From the NCBI RefSeq assembly GCF_000027145.1, contig NC_013891.1, positions 1,612,001 through 1,676,000 on the forward strand: a DNA stretch of 64,000 nucleotides. Direction: 5' to 3'. The stretch comes from Listeria seeligeri serovar 1/2b str. SLCC3954. Lineage in GTDB: Bacteria > Bacillota > Bacilli > Lactobacillales > Listeriaceae. The translations under genes were made by a program, and so were the position numbers. Position 1 is the first letter of the stretch. Each line of letters starts with the position of its first letter. The notes under the pieces were generated by a model. It saw only the letters and a program-made list of their open reading frames with translations, did no database searches and was not told the DNA's origin. Shown piece after piece: positions 43,799 through 51,052 of this stretch.

Positions 43799-44350
43799 TC
43801 ACGAATTAAATTTTTTCATCAGTAAATTAATTTCGTCTTGCTGAATTCCGATATAAATAAGCGTTTCTTTCGGTTCTTTGTGATTAAATATTTTTTGTAA
43901 TGTTACAACGTCATTAAATTGTTTGTAAAAGTGATATCCGAACGTTTTTCGTAGGGTATGCGTCCCCAGAGATGGCAATTTAAAACGCGTTTCGATATCT
44001 TTAATAATTCGCCATGCTTGGATTCGTCCAATTGGCTTATTTATGCCTTTTTGACTAGAAAATAAAAAGTCTTCATCTTCTAACTTCGCGATGTATAAAC
44101 GAATCGCTTTCATGCAATTAGTCGGAATTACGGTTTGTTTTAGTTTTCCGGTTTTTTGTTCCTTCAACTTAAATTCGCCGTTTTTCACGTCTTTTTTTTT
44201 CAATGTCAGCAAGTCACTAATGCGAATCCCAACGCTGATGCCGAGAAAAAAAAGAATATAATTTCGCTCATTTTCGATAGCTAAATAACGCTTGATGTCC
44301 GTTATCGTATCTCTATCGCGAATCGGCTCAACATTATTCATTTTTTTCAC
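43799..44350 (-). CDS. Tyrosine recombinase-like protein, catalytic domain only
   Basis: 183 aa consisting of just the catalytic domain. Visible: Arg in SVGIRISDLLTL, Lys in KEQKTGKLKQ, HTLRKTFG (HxxR), FNHKEPKETLIYIG with the candidate nucleophile Tyr. The core-binding and arm domains of a true integrase are missing. Similar short proteins occur in the early/late switch region of Gram-positive phages. It may act on phage DNA or as a DNA-binding regulator. It overlaps the upstream sigma-like gene by 17 bases. Confidence 0.82.
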   Translation of the reverse strand: MKKMNNVEPIRDRDTITDIKRYLAIENERNYILFFLGISVGIRISDLLTLKKKDVKNGEFKLKEQKTGKLKQTVIPTNCMKAIRLYIAKLEDEDFLFSSQKGINKPIGRIQAWRIIKDIETRFKLPSLGTHTLRKTFGYHFYKQFNDVVTLQKIFNHKEPKETLIYIGIQQDEINLLMKKFNS

Positions 44351-44852
44351 TCTCCATCAACTGCCATAATTGGCTTTTTTTCTTTTGTTCTTCGATTTTT
44401 TTTTCGGCTTTTCGCAAATGGTCTTCGACGGTTTTTCGTTTTAAATTTAACATTCTCGCCGTCGACTTAATGCTAAAACCGGATTTATTCACTAGCAAAA
44501 AAATGTCTTTTTGTCGAGGTGTTAACGCATTTAAAAGCTCGTTTATCAAAGCTGTTTCAAAATCACTTATTTTTTTCGATTCTGATTTTTGCGATTCATA
44601 TTTGTGTTTTAAATGTGATACGAAAGCCATATCAGAATAATAAGCGATGCTAGGAGCTTCGTAGTTCGATTCTCTTTTGTAGTCAAGCATAGAGATACCT
44701 GTTTGCATATATTTAACAGACTCGGACATGCTTATTACAATCCCTCTCAATAAAGTTTCGTCTGCTTCATACTTGACTTTTTTTTGCATTATTCTAGCAT
44801 GTCGCAAACCGATTTTATATTCCCAAATCAAACTATCCAAATCACTTGACAT
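44334..44852 (-). CDS. Sigma-70 region 4-like late regulator
   Basis: 172 aa. The C-terminal third is a LuxR/sigma-4-type HTH: LTPRQKDIFLLVNKSGFSI, then ARMLNLKRKTVEDHLRKAEKK. The N-terminal part is helical. Such proteins (RinA/ArpU-like by position) typically turn on late phage transcription. The late promoter region lies downstream at 41770-42097. Confidence 0.75.
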   Translation of the reverse strand: MSSDLDSLIWEYKIGLRHARIMQKKVKYEADETLLRGIVISMSESVKYMQTGISMLDYKRESNYEAPSIAYYSDMAFVSHLKHKYESQKSESKKISDFETALINELLNALTPRQKDIFLLVNKSGFSIKSTARMLNLKRKTVEDHLRKAEKKIEEQKKKSQLWQLMESEKNE

Positions 44853-44871
44853 GCTAACACCTCAACAAAAA

Positions 44872-45273
44872 TTATTTTTTCTTGATTTTCGAAACTGAAA
44901 AGCTGTTATTTAGTACTGATAACAGACTGAAAGTTTCTTTTTTTTCGTTGTTGTCGGCAACGGTGAAAGTGCCTTGTTTTTTATTCACTTTCAAGACTTC
45001 GTACTGTTGACCTAAATCAAAGCCAAACGCCTTGACGTTACAATATACGAACGGGGTGTTTTTGTTAGGAATTTGTATGATGTCCGCATCAGATTCCGTT
45101 ATGCCTGCCATTTTTTCAAGTCGATTTATTTTTGATTTATTAGACTCAAATTCTGCTAATAATTTAGTTAGTGTCGCAATGTCTAATTTGTCCGCTAAAA
45201 TCATTCTGTTAGTTTTATGTGCGGTTTCCATTTTGTGAATGATGTCTTTTAGCCGCTCGATTTCTTTCGTCAT
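44872..45273 (-). CDS. Phage protein, unknown
   Basis: 133 aa: N-terminal coiled coil (about 1-60) and a C-terminal beta-rich half (PFVYCNVKAFGFDLGQQYEVLKV). No known family. It overlaps the preceding gene by four bases. Confidence 0.6.
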   Translation of the reverse strand: MTKEIERLKDIIHKMETAHKTNRMILADKLDIATLTKLLAEFESNKSKINRLEKMAGITESDADIIQIPNKNTPFVYCNVKAFGFDLGQQYEVLKVNKKQGTFTVADNNEKKETFSLLSVLNNSFSVSKIKKK

Positions 45274-45623
45274 TTTTTTCGCCGCCTTACCATGTTTTTG
45301 TTGTATGGTACTAGGTTATGCCTTTTTTTCCAGTTCGACAAAGTGCTAGGTGCTACGCATAATTCTTTCGCGATACTTGCGTCCGATTGCGTTCTTGACA
45401 TTTCTTTGTACTCGTCAACTGTTAATTTTTTTATTTGTGAATTTAAATCAATGCCTTTTAGCATATTTCCAACGCTTTCCAGAAATCGCAAATCAACGCG
45501 CAAATCTCGTTTTTCTTTGAAATTTGTTTCGTTTGATTCGATTTTTTTAATTATTTTGCTTTGCCATGCCCTCAGTTCGGATTTTGTGCAATTTTCAGCT
45601 TTTTGCATGTCGATTTCATCCAT
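45270..45623 (-). CDS. Phage HTH protein
   Basis: 117 aa. The C-terminal region (DASIAKELCVAPSTLSNWKKRHNL) is a clear helix-turn-helix of the homeodomain/terminase-small type; the N-terminus is helical. Probably a DNA-binding regulator of the early region. Overlaps the upstream gene by eight bases. Confidence 0.7.
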   Translation of the reverse strand: MDEIDMQKAENCTKSELRAWQSKIIKKIESNETNFKEKRDLRVDLRFLESVGNMLKGIDLNSQIKKLTVDEYKEMSRTQSDASIAKELCVAPSTLSNWKKRHNLVPYNKNMVRRRKK

Positions 45624-46284
45624 TTTCGGACTCCTCCCTATACCTCAATTCATAATCTCGATTAACCACCCTTATTTCACACCAACCGCTATTCCAAGAT
45701 GACCGCAACGTTTGAATGGTTTGGCGACGGGGGTTTGTATAATAAATTTCACAAAATTCCAAGACCTCGCGAATGCTAACCCATCCGCCGTTTGTCGAAA
45801 AAGCTTTTTCGTGTTTTAAATATTTTTTGATTCCGTCAATCATGACTTTATATTTCGAATTACCTTCGCCGCCTTTTACGCCACCCGTTTCTCGCGCGTG
45901 AAAAGGCTCGATATAAGACCGAATTCCGCGGCCTTGTTTTTCTAAAGGCGCTCGGTTAAATCTCGCTGGAATATGGCACCATGTGGCTCTTTCAGTGATA
46001 AATAGTAAGCCTATTCCGTTTTCTCGCAATATTCTAGTTGCTAGTCGCGATATTGATTTCGCTTCCGGCACGGCCACATAAATGTAATGGCCATATTTTT
46101 TTCGTTCAATTGCTTGCTCTATGACTTTGAAATTAAGCGATGTTTTTAGCTCGACAATAATATTTGCCGGGCCACATAGAGCTAATAAGTCGCAATGTAG
46201 GACCTCTGCGTAAATCATATTACCACAATCGTAGTTTTTAATTATCCACATTTTCGCTGGAAAAAATAACTCTGATTCCTTCAA
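45616..46284 (-). CDS. Possible PD-(D/E)XK nuclease-like phage protein
   Basis: 222 aa. Residues about 25-72 read like a restriction-nuclease-fold core: DLLALCGPANIIVELK, then a helix and GHYIYVAVPE; the D...ExK spacing fits. The C-terminal half looks like a winged-helix segment. It could be a phage nuclease or resolvase substitute, since no RusA is visible. Low certainty. Confidence 0.5.
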   Translation of the reverse strand: MKESELFFPAKMWIIKNYDCGNMIYAEVLHCDLLALCGPANIIVELKTSLNFKVIEQAIERKKYGHYIYVAVPEAKSISRLATRILRENGIGLLFITERATWCHIPARFNRAPLEKQGRGIRSYIEPFHARETGGVKGGEGNSKYKVMIDGIKKYLKHEKAFSTNGGWVSIREVLEFCEIYYTNPRRQTIQTLRSSWNSGWCEIRVVNRDYELRYREESENG

Positions 46285-46288
46285 ACGC

Positions 46289-47227
46289 TTACACCTCCCC
46301 GTTTTTCATTTTTTCTATTTCTTTTTTAAATTCGTCTTGTTCCGCTTGTGATAGCGTTTTTATCTCGGGTCCCTTCTCAAACCAGTCCGGCAAAATCTCT
46401 TTGCTTTGATTTTTTTTGGAATTATTAGCTCGCGCTGGCGCTGATGTCTCGAACTCCTCTAAGTAGCAAGAATTTCGCAAAAATGTATCTGGATATTTTA
46501 TATAGCCAATTTCGCGGTCTAGAACTTCGCACTCAGCAACATATTTTTTAGCACCTTCAAAAATCCGTTCATGTCCATCATTTTTTAAGCGCTGTTTAAA
46601 AATAGTTTCTGCTCGCGGTTTATTTTTTTTTCGGGGGTAAATTTTCCAAAACTGTTCAAAGTGCATATGCGCATCGGATGCGCTATATATATATTTATTA
46701 TTTTTATTGTTTATATGTTTATTGAATGTGGCATCGACCTCGGCACTCGCTTCGGCATCCACTTCGGCATTGTTACAAAGCTCGGCATCGACCTCGGCAC
46801 TCGCTTCGGCATCCACTTTGGCATTGTTACAAAGCTCGGCATCGACCTCGGCACTCGCTTCGGCATCCACTTTGGCATTGTTACAAAGCTCGGCATCGAC
46901 CTCGGCACTCGCTTCGGCATCCACTTCGGCATTGAATGGAATTAACTCATAATTCGGCGCGCGGCCACCGGGTTTTTTTGTGAAATTTAGCCGTTTCGCT
47001 TCTACCAGCTCCGTCCTTGCTTTTCGAACCGTCCTACCTGCCAGCAACGTCTTTTCCATTAACAATGATTCAGAGGCTGTAAAAGGGCTTTTCCAGCCTA
47101 GTTTGTTATTTATTGACATAAGTGCGTGCCATAGATTAATCGACGCCGGGGTGAGTGTCTCGTCCGTCTCCAACCAGCTGTAAAATTCGTTTATTTCCCT
47201 TAAATAATTCATGTAACCCCTCACCAA
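46289..47227 (-). CDS. Replication initiation protein (DnaD-like) with repeats
   Basis: 312 aa. The N-terminal winged-helix region (LREINEFYSWL...PASINLWHALMSINNKLGW) is that of phage replisome organiser/DnaD-like proteins; residues about 105-175 are an 18-residue repeat (KVDAEASAEVDAELCNNA) in nearly four copies; the C-terminal part has FWKIYPRKKNKPRAETIF, as in many replication proteins. It should open the phage origin and recruit host helicase. The repeats are nearly identical in DNA and may be the origin. Confidence 0.8.
   Translation of the reverse strand: MVRGYMNYLREINEFYSWLETDETLTPASINLWHALMSINNKLGWKSPFTASESLLMEKTLLAGRTVRKARTELVEAKRLNFTKKPGGRAPNYELIPFNAEVDAEASAEVDAELCNNAKVDAEASAEVDAELCNNAKVDAEASAEVDAELCNNAEVDAEASAEVDATFNKHINNKNNKYIYSASDAHMHFEQFWKIYPRKKNKPRAETIFKQRLKNDGHERIFEGAKKYVAECEVLDREIGYIKYPDTFLRNSCYLEEFETSAPARANNSKKNQSKEILPDWFEKGPEIKTLSQAEQDEFKKEIEKMKNGEV
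46731..46934. repeat. 54-bp tandem repeats inside the replication gene, candidate origin
   Basis: Nearly four copies with a 54-bp period (unit starts at 46731, 46785, 46839 and 46893), differing at very few bases. GC-richer than their surroundings and next to an AT-rich block (46681-46730, with runs of TA). Repeats within the initiator gene plus an adjacent AT-rich region are the classical layout of a phage origin such as lambda O. Confidence 0.6.
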
Positions 47228-47925
47228 TCTTCATAATTTGGATTTAAAACTTCTACGTCTATATTGATATTGGTATTGTCAATAATTATTTTCGCTCTTT
47301 TTGCGTATAACGAAAATAATTCTCTGGAAAATCCGGAAAGGCTTCTTAAAGATAAAGTTTTGCGAATGTCTACCCCTTCGACCCTTAACGAAAAAATTTC
47401 ATTTTGAAAAATGCCTATTTGGTACTTACAACCGTATTCAGATTTATCCGATTCGGGGTCCATCGCGATATTTATAAAACCGTTTTCGCCATTTTCGTAC
47501 CCTTTGAAATGAAAAGATATTTCGCGATAACTTTCATCATCATCGAAATCAATATCGCTTTCGACCATTTTTTCTACTAATCTAGTGAGTGTCTCGCTGG
47601 CGCCACCGGGATTAAAAAGGGATTCCAAATTATCTTTTACCATTTTTATAGATTTATCGCCTATTTCTCCTTGCAAAGTATCAGCGATGACATTCGTAAC
47701 TAATTGATTGTATTCAATTAAGTTCATTTTTGACAAATCTACTTTTATTTTTTCTCTGATTTCGCTTTCTAATGATTTTCCAAATTTGGAATATCTTCCA
47801 AAACTTGTGCTTAAGGTGCTTTTTAAAGTTTCTTCAATTTCGTTTTTCACTATTTCTTGTACAAGTCCACTTTCGCTTATTTCTTGCATTGAGTTGTTAA
47901 CAATCTCGTTTAAATTTAATTCCAT
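47221..47925 (-). CDS. Phage early protein, unknown
   Basis: 234 aa. Helical N-terminal half (KNEIEETLKSTLSTSFGRYSKFG) and beta-rich acidic C-terminal half. I know no family; possibly a replication or recombination accessory protein by position before the initiator gene, which it overlaps by seven bases. CCTAGGAGG precedes the ATG. Confidence 0.65.
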   Translation of the reverse strand: MELNLNEIVNNSMQEISESGLVQEIVKNEIEETLKSTLSTSFGRYSKFGKSLESEIREKIKVDLSKMNLIEYNQLVTNVIADTLQGEIGDKSIKMVKDNLESLFNPGGASETLTRLVEKMVESDIDFDDDESYREISFHFKGYENGENGFINIAMDPESDKSEYGCKYQIGIFQNEIFSLRVEGVDIRKTLSLRSLSGFSRELFSLYAKRAKIIIDNTNINIDVEVLNPNYEDW

Positions 47926-47942
47926 AAAAATATCCTCCTAGG

Positions 47943-48033
47943 TTGATTTTTTAGAAGGAAACCACTATAATATAATTGTGTGGTATATTATAGTGGTTTC
48001 CGGACTTGCATTTGCGTGCAAGTCTATTTTTTT
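47943..48033 (+). ncRNA. Candidate phage small RNA against the early operon
   Basis: A plus-strand promoter TTGATT (47943-47948), 17-bp spacer, TATAAT (47966-47971) lies in a region otherwise transcribed leftward. A terminator (GACTTGCA 48003-48010 with TGCAAGTC 48017-48024, then seven T) would give an RNA of about 50-55 nt. The -10 lies in one arm of a perfect 18-bp inverted repeat (47958-47975 and 47985-48002). Confidence 0.55.
47958..48002. repeat. Perfect 18-bp inverted repeat
   Basis: Arms GGAAACCACTATAATATA and its exact complement, with a 9-base loop. It separates the 48024-48209 gene from the 47925 gene and contains a -10 box in each arm. Confidence 0.8.
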
Positions 48034-48209
48034 GCGACTTCTAACAATCTTTCAATCATTCGAATATATTTTTCTTGCCCTTCTGCGAGTCCGATGCAAT
48101 AACTTCTTTCGTTAGTTGTATTAGCTTCTTTGTACATCGTCTCAATCTTTTTTCTTTCTGAAACAGCTCCTACAAATTCAATTTCGATTGCTGTGATTAA
48201 TTTATTCAT
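48024..48209 (-). CDS. Small phage protein
   Basis: 61 aa, a helical acidic/basic protein (KKIETMYKEANTTNERSYCIGLAEGQEKYIRMIERLLEVAKK split over its length). Unknown. It overlaps the upstream membrane peptide gene (48202-48209) in a coupled arrangement. Confidence 0.6.
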   Translation of the reverse strand: MNKLITAIEIEFVGAVSERKKIETMYKEANTTNERSYCIGLAEGQEKYIRMIERLLEVAKK

Positions 48210-48303
48210 TTATTTCCCCTTCCTTTCTCCCTTGAGTTACACCTAATTTATAGACTGTATAAACGATAAGTGATAGTAGCAAGAAACTGCTTAAAATTCC
48301 CAT
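48202..48303 (-). CDS. Tiny membrane protein (33 aa)
   Basis: Starts at ATG 48303 after a perfect AAGGAGGTG site. One hydrophobic stretch (ILSSFLLLSLIVYTVY) followed by a basic/acidic tail GRKEGEINE. The ribosome site is too strong to be chance. Role unknown; it could modulate lysogeny or superinfection at the membrane. Confidence 0.6.
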   Translation of the reverse strand: MGILSSFLLLSLIVYTVYKLGVTQGRKEGEINE

Positions 48304-48335
48304 CTTCTCACCTCCTTATTGTTAACCCTTTCACA

Positions 48336-48361
48336 ATTTTCGTATTTTGTTATAATTACTA
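48336..48361 (+). promoter_or_regulatory. Moron promoter (extended -10)
   Basis: TTTCAC and an extended -10 TGTTATAAT with a 16-bp gap on the plus strand, about 25 bases before the YjzC-like gene, against the direction of the surrounding early operon. Confidence 0.6.
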
Positions 48362-48380
48362 AGAAAGCGAGGTGAAATAT

Positions 48381-48545
48381 ATGGCTGAATTATTAAATCC
48401 GGGAGAAGACAACAAACCCTCTGGAAAATACAAGGAAGTTGGTCCGCGTGGCGGCGCTGTTCCAAAACCTCGTATTGTAAAAATCGACCCAGGCGACCGG
48501 TTACCTCCAACTTCTCAAAAAGGGAACAAATGGGAAAGACAATAA
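48381..48545 (+). CDS. YjzC-like small protein (phage moron)
   Basis: 54 aa, with GKYKEVGPRGGAVPKPRIV and the end PPTSQKGNKWERQ, matching the Bacillus/Listeria YjzC family of small cytoplasmic proteins of unknown function. It has its own promoter, GAGGTG site and terminator, and points opposite to the early operon. That is the architecture of a moron expressed in the lysogen. Confidence 0.8.
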   Translation: MAELLNPGEDNKPSGKYKEVGPRGGAVPKPRIVKIDPGDRLPPTSQKGNKWERQ

Positions 48546-48553
48546 GTGGTTTC

Positions 48554-48583
48554 GCTGACTAGTCTTCTTTGAAGACTAGTCTT
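48554..48583 (+). terminator. Terminator of the moron gene
   Basis: GACTAGTCTTC and GAAGACTAGTC arms with a six-T run on the plus strand. The stop codon of the opposing 48559-48687 gene lies in it. Confidence 0.85.
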
Positions 48584-48687
48584 TTTTCTGAAAAGCAAAA
48601 ACACCATTTTAAAAAGTTGATTTGTAACCATGCCACTACTACTAATTCATTTTTTTCATTTCTATATTTCGTGATATAATGTTTCAT
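48559..48687 (-). CDS. Small phage protein (42 aa)
   Basis: ATG at 48687 with a perfect AAGGAGGTG site. It starts MKHYITKYRNEKNELVV and includes WLQINFLKWCFCFSEKR. Convergent with the moron and overlapping its terminator. Similar mini-proteins occur in Listeria phages as far as I recall; function unknown. Confidence 0.65.
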   Translation of the reverse strand: MKHYITKYRNEKNELVVVAWLQINFLKWCFCFSEKRLVFKED

Positions 48688-48690
48688 TTT

Positions 48691-49008
48691 TCACCTCCTT
48701 CTATTTTCACGTTCCCATTTTTTGAACCACTCTAGCCCTTCGGCGCATACGAACCAAGGGGCCCTCGCGTAGTTGTCTTTCTGATACCTCAAAGGCTTAA
48801 AATCTTCGTTATACCAAAAAAGTTTTAAAGCTGTATTCCATGACATGTTAATTAGCTTTAAAAATTCCTTTCTGGTATATTCGTCTGTTGGTCCACGAAT
48901 ATCCGTCGTTGTTTGTAGTTCGTGTTTTTCAAGAAAGGCGCGAACTTCATCGCGTATAACACTTTCTAAAAATTCGGGACTTATTTGTATATTTATTAAA
49001 TTCCCCAT
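48691..49008 (-). CDS. DUF771-like phage protein
   Basis: 105 aa from the ATG at 49008 with CGGAGG six bases upstream (the frame is open to 49029). It has an EYTRKEFLKLINMS pattern and a C-terminal GLEWFKKWERENRR, as in DUF771 proteins, small excisionase-like wHTH proteins in early phage operons. Could be an excisionase or regulator. Confidence 0.7.
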   Translation of the reverse strand: MGNLINIQISPEFLESVIRDEVRAFLEKHELQTTTDIRGPTDEYTRKEFLKLINMSWNTALKLFWYNEDFKPLRYQKDNYARAPWFVCAEGLEWFKKWERENRRR

Positions 49009-49034
49009 TGTATACCTCCGATAATTCAATTATT

Positions 49035-49280
49035 TCATACAACTTGTTTTTTGTCGCGTTTAAGCGACTTATTGCATAAAAAAATATTAGTAGCTTCTTT
49101 TTTTGTCAAAGGAATCCCGGCTACAATTTTATGCACTTCGCGAATTGTGAAAGTAAGCCCACCGCTTTGCAATTTTCTGTAAAAGGTGCTTCTGTCAATA
49201 TCTAAAATATCCGCGATGTTATTGACCGTTTTTTCTTTCTCGCTTATTTTTTTCTTCAATTCGTTTATGTCGACGTACAA
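49035..49280 (-). CDS. Cro-like regulator
   Basis: 81 aa HTH protein (KTVNNIADILDIDRSTFYRKLQSGGLTFTI). First gene of the early operon, divergent from the CI gene, so it is the Cro-position repressor. Starts at TTG with AGGGGG upstream. Confidence 0.82.
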   Translation of the reverse strand: MYVDINELKKKISEKEKTVNNIADILDIDRSTFYRKLQSGGLTFTIREVHKIVAGIPLTKKEATNIFLCNKSLKRDKKQVV

Positions 49281-49447
49281 ATTTGTTTCCCCCTATCACC
49301 AATCGCGTTATTGCGACTTAATAACAATAATCTACCATGTTAAAAAAATAAAGTCAAGAAATAAATCTCGTTATTGCGATTTTTTGTTGCGTTTACGCAT
49401 CAAGTTTGTTATTATGATATCATCAATCAAAGAGAGAGGTAAAATAA
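49281..49447. promoter_or_regulatory. Lysis-lysogeny switch: divergent promoters and three operators
   Basis: Leftward promoter TTGACT (49352-49357)-N17-TAGATT (49329-49334); rightward promoter TTGCGT (49387-49392), 17-bp spacer, TATTAT. Operators: TCGCGTTATTGCGA (49303-49316), TCTCGTTATTGCGA (49366-49379) and TTGCGTTTACGCAT (49387-49400). The latter two are 21 bp apart centre to centre, two helical turns. Confidence 0.75.
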
Positions 49448-49795
49448 ATGCAAACAGGAGAAAGAATAAAGAAAAGAAGGAAGGAGCTTGGTTATAACGC
49501 TGATTACTTAGCTGAGGAGCTTGGAGTTTCACGCTCTACCATTTTCAGATATGAAAATGGTGAAATAGAAAAACTACCTATCACGATTTTAGATTCATTA
49601 TCGAATATATTAAAAACCACCCCTGCCTACTTGATGGGATGGGTTGATGACGGAGCTGAACATTTAGAAGATAGCGAAAACTTGTCGAACGATGAAATAA
49701 ATTTAATTACTAACTATAGAAAAATTAGCGATAGACAAAAAGGTGAAGTAAACGGAATGATAAACGCTTTTCTATTAGATAAAAGCAAGGAGTGA
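49448..49795 (+). CDS. CI-like phage repressor, short form
   Basis: 115 aa. An XRE HTH at residues 3-60 (RIKKRRKELGYNADYLAEELGVSRSTIFRYENG) and a short helical C-terminus. No S24 peptidase domain is present, so RecA-stimulated self-cleavage like lambda CI is not expected; induction would need another route. GAGAGGT precedes the ATG. Confidence 0.88.
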   Translation: MQTGERIKKRRKELGYNADYLAEELGVSRSTIFRYENGEIEKLPITILDSLSNILKTTPAYLMGWVDDGAEHLEDSENLSNDEINLITNYRKISDRQKGEVNGMINAFLLDKSKE

Positions 49796-49803
49796 TTTTT
49801 TAG

Positions 49804-51024
49804 ATGGCTGGTTATCGCAAACGAGGGAAGAAATGGGAATACAGGATTATTTATAAAGATTTAAATAACGAAAGACGCGAAAAAACGAAAGGTGGTTTTT
49901 TAACCAAGACAGAAGCGCGAGAAGCCGCTAAAATAGTAGAGTATAAACTTATGCGAGGGCATGACTTCGCAAAAGAAAAAATGACAGTAAAGCAATATCT
50001 GGAATATTGGTATAGTTTGGAAAAGGAAGGGAAAGGCGCTTATAATACTCAGAGAATCATCAAACAAATTATTGTGATGTGTGTGAGTTATATAGGTAAT
50101 ATTAAATTAGAACAATTAAATTATGCTAAATATCAAGAATTTATAAATCGAGCCGGAAAAGATTATAGTCACGATACTTTAGTACGATATAACAGTACTA
50201 TAAAAGAAGCTTTTGAAAGAGGTGTGGACTGGGGAATAATATTCAGAAATCCAGCGCGAAAGGTTTCTATTAAAGGCACGGACAGAAAGTTAGCGGAACA
50301 AAAATATATCAACGATAAAGAAATTATTATTTTAATTAATTTAGCGAAAACGTGGGTCGAGGATGATTATATGCAATTATTTGTTTTTATACGCCTGCTA
50401 TATTATACAGGAGCTCGTATAGGCGAAATAACGGCGATTGATATAAGCAATCACGATTACAAGCAATCAACGCTTGCACTGGCGCATACGATGGTACAAG
50501 ACGGTGGAAAAGAATGGATTGTTTCAAATGAAATGAAAACAGCTAATAGTTATAGAACGATTTCGCTGGATTTTGAAACAAACGAACTATTACACTTGTG
50601 GATTAAACAGCAAAGCAGTTGGTTCGCGAGGTATAACATCAAAAATGAAGATGGTGCTATTTTTATGACTAAAAAAGGTCATAGGATGACACCTAAGTTT
50701 TTCCGGGATAAACTGACAGCGCTTTGCGATGGCTCGGACGGGGAATTGAGAAGGCTAACGCCGCATATGTTTCGGCACACGCATGTCGTTAGTTTGGTAG
50801 AAGCGAGCCTATTGAAAAACGAAAGCGACGCCCCTTCACTTAAATACATCGCGGACCGGTTGGGGGATTCGATTCAAACAGTATCTAAAGTATATGACCA
50901 CGTATCTAAAAAAGTAAGCCGATTAAATCAAAATAAAATTAATAACGTTGTCAAAAATTCGGAAATTGGTAGTCGGTGGGCAGTTGGTGGGCAAGAAATA
51001 AAAAAAGACCTCGAAAACGATTGA
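49804..51024 (+). CDS. int: Prophage integrase (tyrosine recombinase)
   Basis: 406 aa. N-terminal arm-binding domain (KKWEYRIIYKDLNNERREKT), SAM-like core-binding domain (about 60-160), catalytic domain with Arg in YTGARIGEIT, HMFRHTHV and the nucleophile Tyr in VYDHVSKKV. The C-terminal coding sequence contains the GTCGGTGGGCA repeats that also occur at the other phage end. Acts on the 12-bp core just downstream. Confidence 0.95.
   Translation: MAGYRKRGKKWEYRIIYKDLNNERREKTKGGFLTKTEAREAAKIVEYKLMRGHDFAKEKMTVKQYLEYWYSLEKEGKGAYNTQRIIKQIIVMCVSYIGNIKLEQLNYAKYQEFINRAGKDYSHDTLVRYNSTIKEAFERGVDWGIIFRNPARKVSIKGTDRKLAEQKYINDKEIIILINLAKTWVEDDYMQLFVFIRLLYYTGARIGEITAIDISNHDYKQSTLALAHTMVQDGGKEWIVSNEMKTANSYRTISLDFETNELLHLWIKQQSSWFARYNIKNEDGAIFMTKKGHRMTPKFFRDKLTALCDGSDGELRRLTPHMFRHTHVVSLVEASLLKNESDAPSLKYIADRLGDSIQTVSKVYDHVSKKVSRLNQNKINNVVKNSEIGSRWAVGGQEIKKDLEND
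50972..50993 (+). repeat. Direct repeats GTYGGTGGGCA, right arm
   Basis: GTCGGTGGGCA (50972-50982) and GTTGGTGGGCA (50983-50993) within the end of int, matching the pair at the left end. Confidence 0.6.
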
Positions 51025-51048
51025 TATAATCCGTTTCGAGGTTTTTTA
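51005..51048. terminator. Terminator after int
   Basis: Arms CCTCGAAAACG and CGTTTCGAGG with T-runs on both strands, so it can stop int transcripts and leftward transcripts from the stranded host promoter. Confidence 0.85.
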
Positions 51049-51052
51049 GTTA

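Noticed and set aside
44334..44350. Frameshift between the sigma-like and recombinase-like genes
   Set aside because: The 17-base overlap has a normal start for the second gene, and both proteins look complete.
46731..46934. CRISPR array
   Set aside because: The repeats are head-to-tail 54-bp units with no variable spacers, they lie inside a coding frame, and no cas genes are near.
46661..46952. Long plus- and minus-strand frames with repeated LGTRFGIHFGIV- or ALASASTSAL-like sequence
   Set aside because: They are frame shadows of the 54-bp repeats in the replication gene. They have no ribosome sites and their apparent conservation follows from the repeat.
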